A stretch of 47,005 nt of DNA from Xanthobacter autotrophicus (GTDB lineage Bacteria > Pseudomonadota > Alphaproteobacteria > Rhizobiales > Xanthobacteraceae): the NCBI RefSeq assembly GCF_030015065.1, contig NZ_JAIVFN010000022.1:1-47005 (forward strand), given 5' to 3'. Shown piece by piece: positions 28,602 to 36,566 of the stretch (position 1 is its first letter; each line of letters opens with the position of its first letter). The notes beneath the pieces are model-generated. The model worked only from the letters and a program-made list of their open reading frames with translations. It was not told the DNA's origin and ran no database searches. A program made the translations under genes and the position numbers.

Positions 28602-28768
28602 GAGCCGAAGCGCGAGCCCGGTGGCCTTCCTCGGGCGGCTTCGGCCTGTGCTTCGCTTGCGTCTTCCGTTGACATGCCGGCGAAGCACTCCTACCACTTG
28701 TACTGCCGGCCGGTTTGTAATGCAGGGATGGGTCGAGATCTCGGCCCGTCCATAGGGGATCAAATCGC

Positions 28769-29350
28769 ATGGCCCTACGCGTGTCCGGAAAGAATATCGA
28801 CGTCGGCGAAGCCCTTCGCCAGCGTCTCACCGAGCGGGTCTCCGAAGTCCTTGCCAAATATTTCGACGGCGGATGGTCGGGACATGTCACCGTCTCCAGG
28901 GACGGATCGGGCTACCGCTCCGAATGCCTGCTCCATCTTGATTCAGGCGTGAACCTGCAAGCGCATGGCAGCGCCCAGGATGCCAATTCCTGCGCCGATT
29001 CGGCGGTGGAGAAGATCGAGAAGCGCCTGAGGCGCTACAAGCAGCGACTCAAGGATCGTCACGGCCATGGCAACGGCGCGAACGACTTCGCGGCCCAGAG
29101 CTACGTCCTCAGCGCCGCCCCCGAGGGGGAGACGGAAGAGGAGCTCGCAGGCTGGAGCCCCACTGTCGTGGCCGAACAGGTGACGCGCCTGCGCTCGCTG
29201 TCCGTCGCCGACGCGGTGGTGGAACTCGACATTACCGGCGCGCCGGTGGTGGTGTTCCGCCATGCCGGGCACGGGCGGGTGAGCGTGGTCTATCGCCGCC
29301 CGGACGGTCATGTGGGCTGGATCGACCCCGCCGCCGAAGATCTCCACTGA
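28769..29350 (+). CDS. hpf: Ribosome hibernation-promoting factor (long form)
   Basis: Long-type HPF that joins 70S ribosomes into inactive 100S dimers. The N-terminal S30AE domain is at about 1-105 (MALRVSGKNIDVGEALRQRL, with NSCADSAVEKIEKRLRRYKQRLKDRH), followed by a linker and the dimerising C-terminal domain from about 130 (VVAEQVTRLRSLSVADAVVELDI to HVGWIDPA). The length of 193 matches the family. A TTGACA box at 28670-28675 upstream may be part of its promoter. In most Rhizobiales rpoN lies directly before hpf; here a cytochrome b561 gene takes that place. ptsN follows. Confidence 0.95.
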   Translation: MALRVSGKNIDVGEALRQRLTERVSEVLAKYFDGGWSGHVTVSRDGSGYRSECLLHLDSGVNLQAHGSAQDANSCADSAVEKIEKRLRRYKQRLKDRHGHGNGANDFAAQSYVLSAAPEGETEEELAGWSPTVVAEQVTRLRSLSVADAVVELDITGAPVVVFRHAGHGRVSVVYRRPDGHVGWIDPAAEDLH

Positions 29351-29568
29351 GCCTTTCGGCCCGCACGCGGGCCGTGGCTTGAGCCTGGAGCGCGATCCCA
29401 TTAATGGAGGCCGCAACGACGACCTCCGGGAGGGGACGACCCTCCGCGTGTTGAACAGAGACGGATCTGGCCGGGTGGGGAAGCAAGGCCTTGCTCCCCG
29501 CCCGGCATCCGGCTCTCGCGTCCGCCGCTTATTTCGAGCCTCGGCCGCTCGCCGCAGGGATCCGATCC

Positions 29569-30033
29569 ATGCCTCTCGCCGACCTTCTCGCCCCGGAAGC
29601 CATTTTTCCCATGCTGCGGGCGAGCAGCAAGAAACAGGCGCTCCAGGAATTGTCGCACCACGCGTCCCTCCTGATGGGCCGCGACCAGCGGGAGATCTTC
29701 GAGACCCTGCTCCAGCGCGAGCGCCTCGGCTCCACCGGCGTCGGCAACGGCATCGCCATCCCCCACGGCAAGCTGCCGGGGCTGACGAAGCTGTTCGGCC
29801 TGTTCGCGCGGCTGGAAAAGCCCATCGACTTCGAATCGCTGGACGGAGCCCCCGTGGACCTCGTCTTCCTGCTGCTGGCGCCGGAAGCGGCCGGCGCGGA
29901 CCATCTGAAAGCGCTCGCCCGCGTCGCCCGCATGCTGCGCGATCCGGACGTGGTGGAAAAGCTGCGGGCCAACCGCGATGCCGGCACCATTCACACGCTG
30001 CTCACGGCGTCATCTGCATCCAACGCGGCCTGA
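29569..30033 (+). CDS. ptsN: Nitrogen-PTS EIIA protein PtsN
   Basis: EIIA of the nitrogen phosphotransferase system, a phosphorelay protein that regulates rather than transports. The 154-residue protein has the active-site histidine in GNGIAIPHGKLPGL near residue 66, and the usual start MPLADLLAPEAIFPMLRASS. Through PtsP and NPr it senses nitrogen and carbon state and controls potassium transport and stringent responses in related bacteria. ATG 29569 is chosen over an upstream open extension because it gives the family N-terminus. It follows hpf with a 218-base gap in which nothing was recognised. Confidence 0.94.
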   Translation: MPLADLLAPEAIFPMLRASSKKQALQELSHHASLLMGRDQREIFETLLQRERLGSTGVGNGIAIPHGKLPGLTKLFGLFARLEKPIDFESLDGAPVDLVFLLLAPEAAGADHLKALARVARMLRDPDVVEKLRANRDAGTIHTLLTASSASNAA

Positions 30034-30055
30034 GGGCCATTCAGGGCCTCAACCC

Positions 30056-30096
30056 GCGTTTCGAGCGAGGCGGATACCACCTCGCTCGAAAAAACG
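30056..30096. terminator. Long hairpin between ptsN and the DUF1150 gene
   Basis: The arms TTTCGAGCGAGG and CCTCGCTCGAAA form a 12-bp stem around a 9-base loop, and GCG/CGC continue the pairing past an A bulge. It lies between two converging genes and could stop both. Its sequence also recalls dispersed rhizobial repeats containing TTTCGAGCGAAG, so it may be a captured repeat serving as terminator. Confidence 0.65.
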
Positions 30097-30112
30097 CAGG
30101 AAGCCGGATACT

Positions 30113-30382
30113 TCAGTGGACGCTGACGGGCACCAGCTGGTGCTGAACCGCATTGGCTAGGGCGGCCTCGCGGCTGTCGGTGAGCATGATGGGCGTGCCA
30201 TCCGCCGCGTGCAGGGTGAACAGCGTCATCCCCGGCGCGATCTGCGGCGCCTGCGGAAACAGCGCCTGCACATCCTCTGAGCGGATGGTGCGCACATAGG
30301 CAATCTCGCCGCCGCCCAGAATCGCGAGGGCTTCGGGGGTGATCGCCTCGGCGGCGATCTGGTGTTCGGTGTCGTGGGTCAT
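30113..30382 (-). CDS. DUF1150 family protein
   Basis: A small protein of 89 residues of the DUF1150 family, common next to hsp20-type genes in Rhizobiales. The conserved stretch ALAILGGGEIAYVRTIRSED at about 20-40 and LHAADGTPIMLTDSREAALA near the C-terminus are seen. Function unknown. The ATG at 30382 is preceded by GAGGAG, which decides it over an upstream start. It lies 40 bases downstream of the small heat-shock protein gene on the same strand, suggesting a two-gene unit for proteostasis. Confidence 0.88.
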   Translation of the reverse strand: MTHDTEHQIAAEAITPEALAILGGGEIAYVRTIRSEDVQALFPQAPQIAPGMTLFTLHAADGTPIMLTDSREAALANAVQHQLVPVSVH

Positions 30383-30422
30383 CTCAATACTCCTCACTCC
30401 GGGCAATGCGGCACAGCTCCCC

Positions 30423-30848
30423 TCAACGGCGGGAGACGATGTCGATGCGCTTGGCGTGGCGAGCAGGTTCCGGGCGAACCAGATCCACCGAAAGCAGACC
30501 GTTCTTCAATTCCGCCCCGAGCACATTCATGCCTTCGGCGAGAACGAAGGTGCGCTGGAATTGCCGGGCCGCGATCCCCCTGTGCAGGAAGACGCGGTCC
30601 TGCCCATCCTCGACCTGACGGCCCCGGATGGTCAGCTCCTTCTCCTCGAGAACGACTTCAAGCTGGTCCGCCGTGAAGCCCGCCACCGCCAGGGTAATCC
30701 TGAGGCGCAGCGGCTCGCCGGCGGCTTCGATCCTCTCCACATTGTAGGGAGGATATCCCTCCGCGCTCTTGGCGACCCGGTCGAGCGCCCGCTCGACCTC
30801 GTCGAACCCCAAGAGGAAGGGGGACGACAGCGAAGACATCCGCGACAT
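30423..30848 (-). CDS. Small heat-shock protein, Hsp20 family
   Basis: An alpha-crystallin-type holdase of 141 residues that binds unfolding proteins. The crystallin domain runs from about residue 33 (YPPYNVERIEAAGEPLRLRI) through VVLEEKELTIRGRQ and VFLHRGIAARQFQRTFVLAEG to GLLSVDLVRPEP, the last being the conserved beta8-beta9 part. It starts MSRMSSLSSPFLLGFDEVERAL, the usual beginning of the rhizobial HspH-like class. No clear heat-shock sigma-factor promoter could be assigned. Confidence 0.93.
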   Translation of the reverse strand: MSRMSSLSSPFLLGFDEVERALDRVAKSAEGYPPYNVERIEAAGEPLRLRITLAVAGFTADQLEVVLEEKELTIRGRQVEDGQDRVFLHRGIAARQFQRTFVLAEGMNVLGAELKNGLLSVDLVRPEPARHAKRIDIVSRR

Positions 30849-31044
30849 CGGTCAAAGCCCTCGTCAAGCGACTTTGCATTGCCGGGCGCGCACCTATCCG
30901 GCCGCGCCCGCCGGGGCCCTTACGGCACCCCGACGCAACGGATATGGGAAGGCCCGGGCGGCACCGCAAGACATGTCGCCGTGCCTTCAGGGGGGAGCTT
31001 TCCATGCGCGGGCATGGGCCGGCATTCCCTTGGCCCGAAACGTT

Positions 31045-32787
31045 TCACGCGGCCCGGCGGGGACCCACGGCGGCGCGGGGGGCGAAGCTGTCGGCGTCCG
31101 CCGCCTGCCAGTCGGGCCCATAAGGCGTCTCGTCCGGCGCCTCCAGCAGCGCGCCGGCGGCCACGAAGGGATAGAGCCGGTCCAGCGGCTTCACCTCGAT
31201 GGGGCTCACCCGGTGCCACACATGGTGCGGCAGCAGCTCGCCGGGATGGAAGAGGCCCGCCGCCGCCACCAGCTCGGCGAGGGCGTGCACGGTGCGGCGG
31301 TGGAAGCTCTCCACCCGCTCCGCCTTTTCCGGCACCACCAGGCCGCGCTGGAGATGGGGGTCGTTGGTGGTGACGCCGGTCGGGCAGGTGCCGGTGTGGC
31401 ACCGCATGGACATGACGCAGCCCAGCGAGAACATGAAGGCGCGCCCGGCGTTGCACCAGTCGGCGCCGATGGCCATGTTCGCCGCCATGGAGAAGCCGGA
31501 GGTGACCTTCCCCGACGCGGCGAGCTTCACCTCCCGGCGCAGCCCCGTGCCCACCAAAGCATTGCGCATCAGGATGAGCCCCTCGCGCAGCGGCATGCCG
31601 AGATGGTCGGCCAGCTCCGGCGGCGCCGCCCCGGTGCCGCCTTCCGCGCCGTCCACGACGATGAAGTCCGGGCGGATGCCGGTCTTCAGCATGGCCTTGG
31701 CGAGGGCGAACACCTCGCTCGGATGGCCGACGCACAGCTTCAGCCCCACCGGCTTGCCGCCGGACAGCTCGCGCAGCCGGGCGACGAACTCCATCATCTG
31801 CGCCGGGGTCGAGAAGGCGGAGTGGCGCGCGGGGGAGATGCAGTCCTCGCCCATGGGAATGCCACGGGTCTCGGCGATCTCCGGCGTCACCTTGGCGGCG
31901 GGCAGCACGCCGCCGTGGCCGGGCTTGGCGCCCTGGGAGAGCTTGATCTCCACCATCTTCACCTGGTCGTCGGCGGCGCGCTCGGCGAAGCGCTCGGGCG
32001 AGAAGGTGCCGTCGCGGTTGCGGGCGCCGAAATAGCCCGAGCCCAGCTCCCACACGACGTCGCCGCCATGGGTGCGGTGATAGGGCGAGAAGCCGCCCTC
32101 CCCGGTGTCGTGATAGAAGCCGCCGTTGCGCGCCCCGAGATTGAGCGCCTCGATGGCATTGCGCCCCAGCGAGCCGAAGCTCATGGCCGAGATGTTGAGA
32201 ACCGAGGCGGAATAAGGCTTCGTGCAGGCCGGCCCGCCCACCGTAACCCGGAACGGCTCGTGCACCACCGCTGCCGGGGCGAGCGAGTGGGTCATCCACT
32301 CATATTCGGCGGAATAGGTGTTGAGCTCGGTGCCGAAGGGCTGCCGGTCCTCCTCGTTCTTCGACCGGGCATAGACGATGGAGCGCTCGTCGCGGTTGAA
32401 CGGGCGTTCGGAAAGGTCGTCCTCCATGAGGTACTGGCGCAGATAGGGCCGCAGCGCCTCGAACATCCAGCGCACGGAGCCCACCACCGGATAGTTGCGC
32501 AGCAGCGAATGCTCGGACTGGATGATGTCGAACACGCCCACCAGCACCAGCGGGAACAGGACGCAGAACCCGATGAGCCAGCGCGCGTGGTCCGTGAAGG
32601 ACAGGACGAGGCTGAGCGCGGCCAGCGCCACCAGCGCGATGAAGACGCTGTAGCGGGCGAGAAGCGCGGCGAGGCTGGGCGAGATCAGGCGGCCGCCGGC
32701 GGCGGGGGCCGGTACCGGGATGGGAGGCGCAAGCGTGGGCTTTTCCGTTCTGGACGCGGCAGCGAGTGGCTCTTCGGCTCTGTGCAT
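31045..32787 (-). CDS. FMN-binding glutamate-synthase family protein, membrane-anchored
   Basis: A 580-residue relative of the synthase domain of glutamate synthase. Two N-terminal membrane helices (about 30-80: SVFIALVALAALSLVLSF, LIGFCVLFPLVLVGVF) anchor it. The (beta/alpha)8 FMN domain follows, with NISAMSFGSLGRNAIEALN, KPGHGGVLPAAKV, VVDGAEGGTGAAPPEL and the iron-sulfur cysteines GCVMSMRCHTGTCPTG near 460. The amidotransferase domain is absent, so glutamine is not its direct ammonia source. Its physiological reaction is unknown. GGGAGG before the ATG sets the start. Confidence 0.88.
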   Translation of the reverse strand: MHRAEEPLAAASRTEKPTLAPPIPVPAPAAGGRLISPSLAALLARYSVFIALVALAALSLVLSFTDHARWLIGFCVLFPLVLVGVFDIIQSEHSLLRNYPVVGSVRWMFEALRPYLRQYLMEDDLSERPFNRDERSIVYARSKNEEDRQPFGTELNTYSAEYEWMTHSLAPAAVVHEPFRVTVGGPACTKPYSASVLNISAMSFGSLGRNAIEALNLGARNGGFYHDTGEGGFSPYHRTHGGDVVWELGSGYFGARNRDGTFSPERFAERAADDQVKMVEIKLSQGAKPGHGGVLPAAKVTPEIAETRGIPMGEDCISPARHSAFSTPAQMMEFVARLRELSGGKPVGLKLCVGHPSEVFALAKAMLKTGIRPDFIVVDGAEGGTGAAPPELADHLGMPLREGLILMRNALVGTGLRREVKLAASGKVTSGFSMAANMAIGADWCNAGRAFMFSLGCVMSMRCHTGTCPTGVTTNDPHLQRGLVVPEKAERVESFHRRTVHALAELVAAAGLFHPGELLPHHVWHRVSPIEVKPLDRLYPFVAAGALLEAPDETPYGPDWQAADADSFAPRAAVGPRRAA

Positions 32788-32810
32788 GGGCGATCCTCCC
32801 CAGCGCCAAG

Positions 32811-32852
32811 CTAGAGCATTCCCGCGGCCCGATGAAACGCGAAATGCTCTAG
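32811..32852. repeat. CTAGAGCATT palindromic repeat
   Basis: The ends CTAGAGCATT (32811-32820) and AATGCTCTAG (32843-32852) are perfect inverted repeats, with a shorter CGCG pair inside. The following GCACATTGTTTTGCCGTG resembles the tail of dispersed repeats known from Rhizobiales genomes. It sits just upstream of the glutamate-synthase-like gene and after the isomerase gene. Confidence 0.8.
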
Positions 32853-32899
32853 CACATTGTTTTGCCGTGTTTTCTCCCCACCCGCGGGGGAAGGCCGCC

Positions 32900-33829
32900 T
32901 CAGGCGGACGCGGTGGCGCCCGCGGTGGCGGCAAAGCGCTCGGCGAGGGCGCGGACGACCGGGATCTGGGCGGGAAGCTCGCTCCAGTAGCGGCGGTGAA
33001 GCTCCAGGTTCACCACGGTGCCGGGAGCGAAGCGGCAGCGGGCGGCCACGTCGTCCCATTTGATGCCGCCCCAGCCCACCGGCAAATGCAGGTCGCCCTC
33101 GCCCAAAGCGAGGCGCTCGGCCTCGTCCATGGTCCAGCTCTCCAGTGGACGGCCGAAGCTGTCATGCACATGGACGTGCCGGGCAAAGGGAGCCAGAGCA
33201 CTGATTTCGTTCATGAAATCCACCCGTGCCTCGGTGGCCCGCAGGAAGGCGTGGCTCACGTCCAGGGTGGCGCGCACATGGGGATGATCGAGGGCGTCCA
33301 GCTCCCCGGCAAGGCGCGAGGGCAGCGCGGTCTCCCGCATGGGCTCGAAGCGGAATATGTTTTCAACGCAGAGAGTTACGCCCACCTCCGCAGCCTTGTC
33401 GCCGGCCCGGGCGAGGGCGTCGCGCTGGCGGGAATAGGCCACGTCCACGTCGTCCTCGCCGCGCACGCAGCCGGTGTGGAGGACGAGATTGACCGCGCCC
33501 AGGGCGCCGGAGATGGCGATCATGGCATCGAGCAGGGCGGCATGGCGGGGCAGGCGCGCCACCGGGGACATCAGATTGATGGCGAGCGGGCCATGGACCG
33601 TATAGCCGAAGGGCCGCTCCCGGGTCATCCCGACCAGCCGGTCGAGCCGGTCCTCGAGCACCCGCCCGTTTACCACGAGGTTCCAGGCGAATGCCGGAAG
33701 CTCAACGAAATCAACGCCTAGCGCCTCCGCCTCGTCGAGCTTTTCGGGCAGGTCCTCGAACTCCGGCGCACTGGCGCGGATCGAATAGCCGATGCCGCGA
33801 ATGGGGGCGGCGGGCGTGCGGGCATCCAT
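32900..33829 (-). CDS. Sugar phosphate isomerase/epimerase family TIM-barrel protein
   Basis: A 309-residue TIM-barrel of the xylose-isomerase-like/AP-endonuclease-2 superfamily. Barrel segments with metal-ligand candidates are visible: LGVDFVELPAFAWN, AVNLVLHTGC, VGVTLCVENIFRF (glutamate), HVRATLDVSHAF (aspartate, histidine), ARHVHVHDSFGRP (paired histidines) and TVVNLELHRRY near the end. The substrate is unknown; relatives act on keto-sugars or inosose-type compounds. GGAG before ATG 33829 supports the start; the frame is open for another 33 codons. Confidence 0.78.
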   Translation of the reverse strand: MDARTPAAPIRGIGYSIRASAPEFEDLPEKLDEAEALGVDFVELPAFAWNLVVNGRVLEDRLDRLVGMTRERPFGYTVHGPLAINLMSPVARLPRHAALLDAMIAISGALGAVNLVLHTGCVRGEDDVDVAYSRQRDALARAGDKAAEVGVTLCVENIFRFEPMRETALPSRLAGELDALDHPHVRATLDVSHAFLRATEARVDFMNEISALAPFARHVHVHDSFGRPLESWTMDEAERLALGEGDLHLPVGWGGIKWDDVAARCRFAPGTVVNLELHRRYWSELPAQIPVVRALAERFAATAGATASA

Positions 33830-33957
33830 GGTGGATCTCCAGGTCGGCGCCGCCGGACCGGCGGTAACAAGGATCGCTACGCCACCATACCCCATGTGGA
33901 TGACAATCGTGCGGGGCCCGGCCGCCATATCGGGAAGTTCGTCACCATCGGCAGGGT

Positions 33958-34776
33958 TCAGGCCGACTTCGGTTCAACTGGCCCGGGGCAGGGACCCAGA
34001 AAGGCATCGAGGAACGCGTCGAGCCAGCGGCACACCGCGCCATCGTACCGCCCCCACCCCTCCAGATGCGCCTCCCGGGGCTGGGCCCCCGGACTGGTGA
34101 GCCGGTGGGCGCCGCGCTCGGTCCAGGCGCACATCATCTCCCGCGTGACCTCCGGATGGAACTGGAGGCCGTAGGCGGAACCGCCATAGCGGAAGGCCTG
34201 GTTGGGGAAGGCCGCGCCGGTGGCGAGCAGCTCCGCCCCGGCCGGCAGGTCGAAGCCCTCGGAGTGCCAGTGATAGACATGGCTCGGCCACGGCATCAGG
34301 GCAGCGCCGGCCGCGGTGGCTTCCAGCGGATAGTAGCCGATCTCGCAGGCGCCCTCCTCGTGGGGGGCGACGCGGGCGCCGAGCGCGCGGGCCATGAGCT
34401 GGGCGCCAAGGCAGACGCCGAGGCTGGGGGTGGCGCAGGCCAGCGCCCGCTCGAGGAGGCGGATCTCCTGCGTGATGAAGGGAGCCGGATCGTTGGCGCT
34501 CATGGGGCCGCCGAACACCACCACTCCGTCATGGCCGTCGAGCCGGTCGGGCAAGGCGTCGCCCAGGGCCGGGCGGCGCACATCGAGGGCATAGCCGCGC
34601 CGCTCGAGGCGCTCGCCGATGCGACCGGGGGTAGAGCGGGCCTGATGCAGCACCACCAGCACGGTGCCGGCCGCAGGCGAGGCACCTGTTGCCGTGGCGA
34701 TGTCCGCGGCCGTGTCGCCGGTCGGCTCCAGACCCGCCACCGTAACGCCTCTGCCAGAGCTATTCCGGTTGCTCAC
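33958..34776 (-). CDS. Class I glutamine amidotransferase-like protein
   Basis: The protein has 272 residues with a GATase1 domain at about 38-250. The nucleophile elbow GVCLGAQLMARALG gives the catalytic cysteine near residue 121, and LQFHPEVTREM supplies the His-Glu pair. It resembles the stand-alone GMP-synthase-like amidotransferases that act on gamma-glutamyl compounds. The N-terminal 37 residues are unconserved. Its start overlaps the end of the TerB-like gene by 17 bases. Confidence 0.86.
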   Translation of the reverse strand: MSNRNSSGRGVTVAGLEPTGDTAADIATATGASPAAGTVLVVLHQARSTPGRIGERLERRGYALDVRRPALGDALPDRLDGHDGVVVFGGPMSANDPAPFITQEIRLLERALACATPSLGVCLGAQLMARALGARVAPHEEGACEIGYYPLEATAAGAALMPWPSHVYHWHSEGFDLPAGAELLATGAAFPNQAFRYGGSAYGLQFHPEVTREMMCAWTERGAHRLTSPGAQPREAHLEGWGRYDGAVCRWLDAFLDAFLGPCPGPVEPKSA

Positions 34777-35239
34777 CGCCTGTTTCCGTTTCCTCCCGGA
34801 CCTCGCGGCGGATGCGGATGCGATCGCGCGAGCCGACGTTCAGAAGCTCAGCCGCGCGCCACACGAGGTTGTCCTCGAACTCGCTGAGGCCACCATCGGC
34901 ATAGGCGACCTCGAACATCATCTCCACGATGCGGCGGCGGCCCTCGTCGTCCAGCGCACGATTGAGCACGCTGGTGAAGGCATAAAGATCCACCGCCTCG
35001 GCATCCTTGGCAATGGCAAGCTCGACCAGAGCCTCGCTCTCCTTCCCGTCCAGCCCGAAGCGGCTGGCGAGGATGGCCTGCAGCACGGCCTGCTCCTCGG
35101 CGGTCACCGCGCCGTCGATGGACATCACATGCACCAGCAGGGCCGCCGCGGCGAGGCGATAGTCGGTCTCGTCGAATGCCGCCGCCTCGCGGGCGCCGCC
35201 GGTGATGTCGGTGATGAAGTCGGAGAGGGTGCGGAACAT
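34760..35239 (-). CDS. TerB-like protein
   Basis: A 159-residue all-helical protein of the TerB family. Its core, DYRLAAAALLVHVMSIDGAVTAEEQAVLQ, with the acidic residues of the DGxxxxEE loop, and FEVAYADGGLSEFEDNLVWRAAELL form the two metal-binding-like repeats. TerB domains are linked with tellurite resistance and membrane-related stress, but single-domain TerB proteins like this one are uncharacterised. No ter operon genes are nearby. It begins MFRTLSDFITDITGG. Confidence 0.85.
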   Translation of the reverse strand: MFRTLSDFITDITGGAREAAAFDETDYRLAAAALLVHVMSIDGAVTAEEQAVLQAILASRFGLDGKESEALVELAIAKDAEAVDLYAFTSVLNRALDDEGRRRIVEMMFEVAYADGGLSEFEDNLVWRAAELLNVGSRDRIRIRREVREETETGGEQPE

Positions 35240-35464
35240 GCGCCTTCAATCCTTGGTCGGGGCTGATCCGCCTGTGCCATGCCGCCTTTCCGCGCGCAAG
35301 GGTCCCGCGGCGCTCGTGCCCGGACCGGGCGGGGAGGGCGACCCGGCGACGGCCCGTCCGGGCCGGCGGCTCCATGCACGGCGCAAGGACCTTGCCCGGC
35401 CGCGGCGCGCCACGCCGGCGCTTGCTGGCCCCCTTTCGCGGGGGCCGTGCACAAAATCAAGATT
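35240..35464. other. Intergenic region upstream of the PRC-barrel gene
   Basis: This is the first part of a 425-base gap between the TerB-like and PRC-barrel genes. It has GC-rich sequence with no recognisable gene; small frames lack homology. The second part holds the stress-type promoter listed separately, followed by a short weak hairpin. Confidence 0.45.
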
Positions 35465-35489
35465 GGAACCCACCCCGGTGGACAGAGTT
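35465..35489 (+). promoter_or_regulatory. Possible EcfG-type promoter of the PRC-barrel gene
   Basis: GGAAC, 16 bases, then AGTT. This differs from the EcfG consensus (GGAAC-N16/17-CGTT) at one base. It lies about 175 bases before the PRC-barrel start, leaving a long leader. Confidence 0.45.
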
Positions 35490-35664
35490 TATGAAGCAGC
35501 AGACGGAAGATGAAAGTCTTCCGCTGTCTGCAAGATTGGCACGAGTGATCGTCCAGCTTCCGGACCAGACGCACGGGAGCTTCATGCCCGACCGGTGAAG
35601 CTTTCGCCTTGGTGACGGCAATCTGGACCACTCGCGCATCCCAACAATCCATGAGGAGGACAAC

Positions 35665-36177
35665 ATGAAGAATACCCCGATCTACGCTGCCATCGCGACC
35701 ATTCTTCTTTCCACCACCGCCCTGGCGCAGACCGCGACCACGCCGGCGAGCCCCACTCCTCCGGCCGCCACCACTCCGATGGCGCCGGGCGCGACCATGG
35801 GCCAGTCCGGCCAGGCCTTCATCCAGCAGCAGCGCGCCGACCAGCATCTCGCTTCCAGCCTCATCGGCATGTCCGTGCACGGCGCGGCCGACGAGACTCT
35901 CGGCGAGATCAACGACCTCCTCCTCGACCGCAACGGCATGGTCTCGGCCGCGGTGATCGGCGTCGGCGGCTTCCTCGGCGTCGGCGAGAAGGATGTGGCG
36001 GTGCCGTTCCAGGCGGTGGAGGTCACCCGCAATGCCGACGGCAAGAACCGGCTGGTGCTGCGCAAGACCAAGGACGAGCTGAAGGCCGCGCCGGAGTTCG
36101 CGAAGTACGAATCCGCCCCGGCCACCACCGGCAGCGTGGCCAAGCCGGCCACCACGCCCCCCGCTACCGCCCGCTGA
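35665..36177 (+). CDS. PRC-barrel domain protein, exported
   Basis: A 170-residue protein with a signal peptide (MKNTPIYAAIATILLSTTALAQ). An alanine/proline/threonine-rich linker leads to a PRC-barrel domain at about 62-145: SSLIGMSVHGAADETLGEIN, VGGFLGVGEKDVAVPFQAVEV. A repetitive tail follows. PRC-barrels bind RNA or proteins; exported ones are often stress-induced in Rhizobiales, but their job is unknown. GAGGA lies upstream of the ATG. A good terminator follows, making it a single-gene unit, just outside the repeat-bounded stress locus. Confidence 0.88.
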   Translation: MKNTPIYAAIATILLSTTALAQTATTPASPTPPAATTPMAPGATMGQSGQAFIQQQRADQHLASSLIGMSVHGAADETLGEINDLLLDRNGMVSAAVIGVGGFLGVGEKDVAVPFQAVEVTRNADGKNRLVLRKTKDELKAAPEFAKYESAPATTGSVAKPATTPPATAR

Positions 36178-36238
36178 CGAGCGGGCGCAATCGGGGCTCC
36201 GCGGGACGGCATGCCGGAGGCGGAGCATCCGGACGGGG

Positions 36239-36270
36239 GAACGGGAGCCGCGCGGCTCCCGTTTTCATTT
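36239..36270 (+). terminator. Rho-independent terminator after the PRC-barrel gene
   Basis: An 11-bp stem (AACGGGAGCCG / CGGCTCCCGTT) with a 2-base loop is followed by TTCATTT. By chance it also contains GGAAC-N17-CGTT, but the stem-loop reading is simpler. Confidence 0.85.
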
Positions 36271-36299
36271 ACCCGGCGCAGCGTGCTCCTTCTTGCGTT

Positions 36300-36421
36300 T
36301 AGAGGGCGATTCACCGAAACGGATGGTACCCATCCGTTTCGAAAAGTTGACCCACCAGATCAAAGAGTTGTGGTTCGACCTGCTCGCGACAGATGGGTTC
36401 CATCTGTCGCGGTCGAACCAC
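36300..36421 (+). repeat. Mosaic palindromic repeat, copy A
   Basis: Bases 36313-36421 (109 bp) are identical to 44383-44491. The unit contains a perfect 12-bp hairpin (CGAAACGGATGG, TAC, CCATCCGTTTCG), a spacer, and a longer hairpin from TGGTTCGAC (36371) to GTCGAACCA (36420) with an inner 12-bp stem (CGCGACAGATGG / CCATCTGTCGCG) and a 5-base bulge. Its left edge TAGAGGGCGATTCACCGAA (36300-36318) is shared with the element at 8226. It resembles a MITE/REP-type element with no protein of its own. Confidence 0.92.
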
Positions 36422-36566
36422 CAGGCGCCGCCTGAAGGCCGCCGCAGGCCGTTCCACAGGAAACGTCAGAGCAGGGGCCTTGTCATGGAAACCGTGCGGC
36501 GGCTTGAAGGTTGAACCTTCCGCCCCTTCAAGGGCATTGTTGCCGCCCACCGCCGCAGGAGCATGG

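Noticed and set aside
30849-30900. Heat-shock sigma-factor promoter before the small heat-shock gene
   Set aside because: A CTTGACG box is present, but the only candidate for the second box is too close and overlaps the start codon region.
36237-36262. GGAAC-N17-CGTT match as an EcfG promoter for the hybrid kinase
   Set aside because: It is formed by the two arms of a strong intrinsic terminator, and the next gene starts 300 bases further on beyond a repeat element. Chance overlap is the better explanation.
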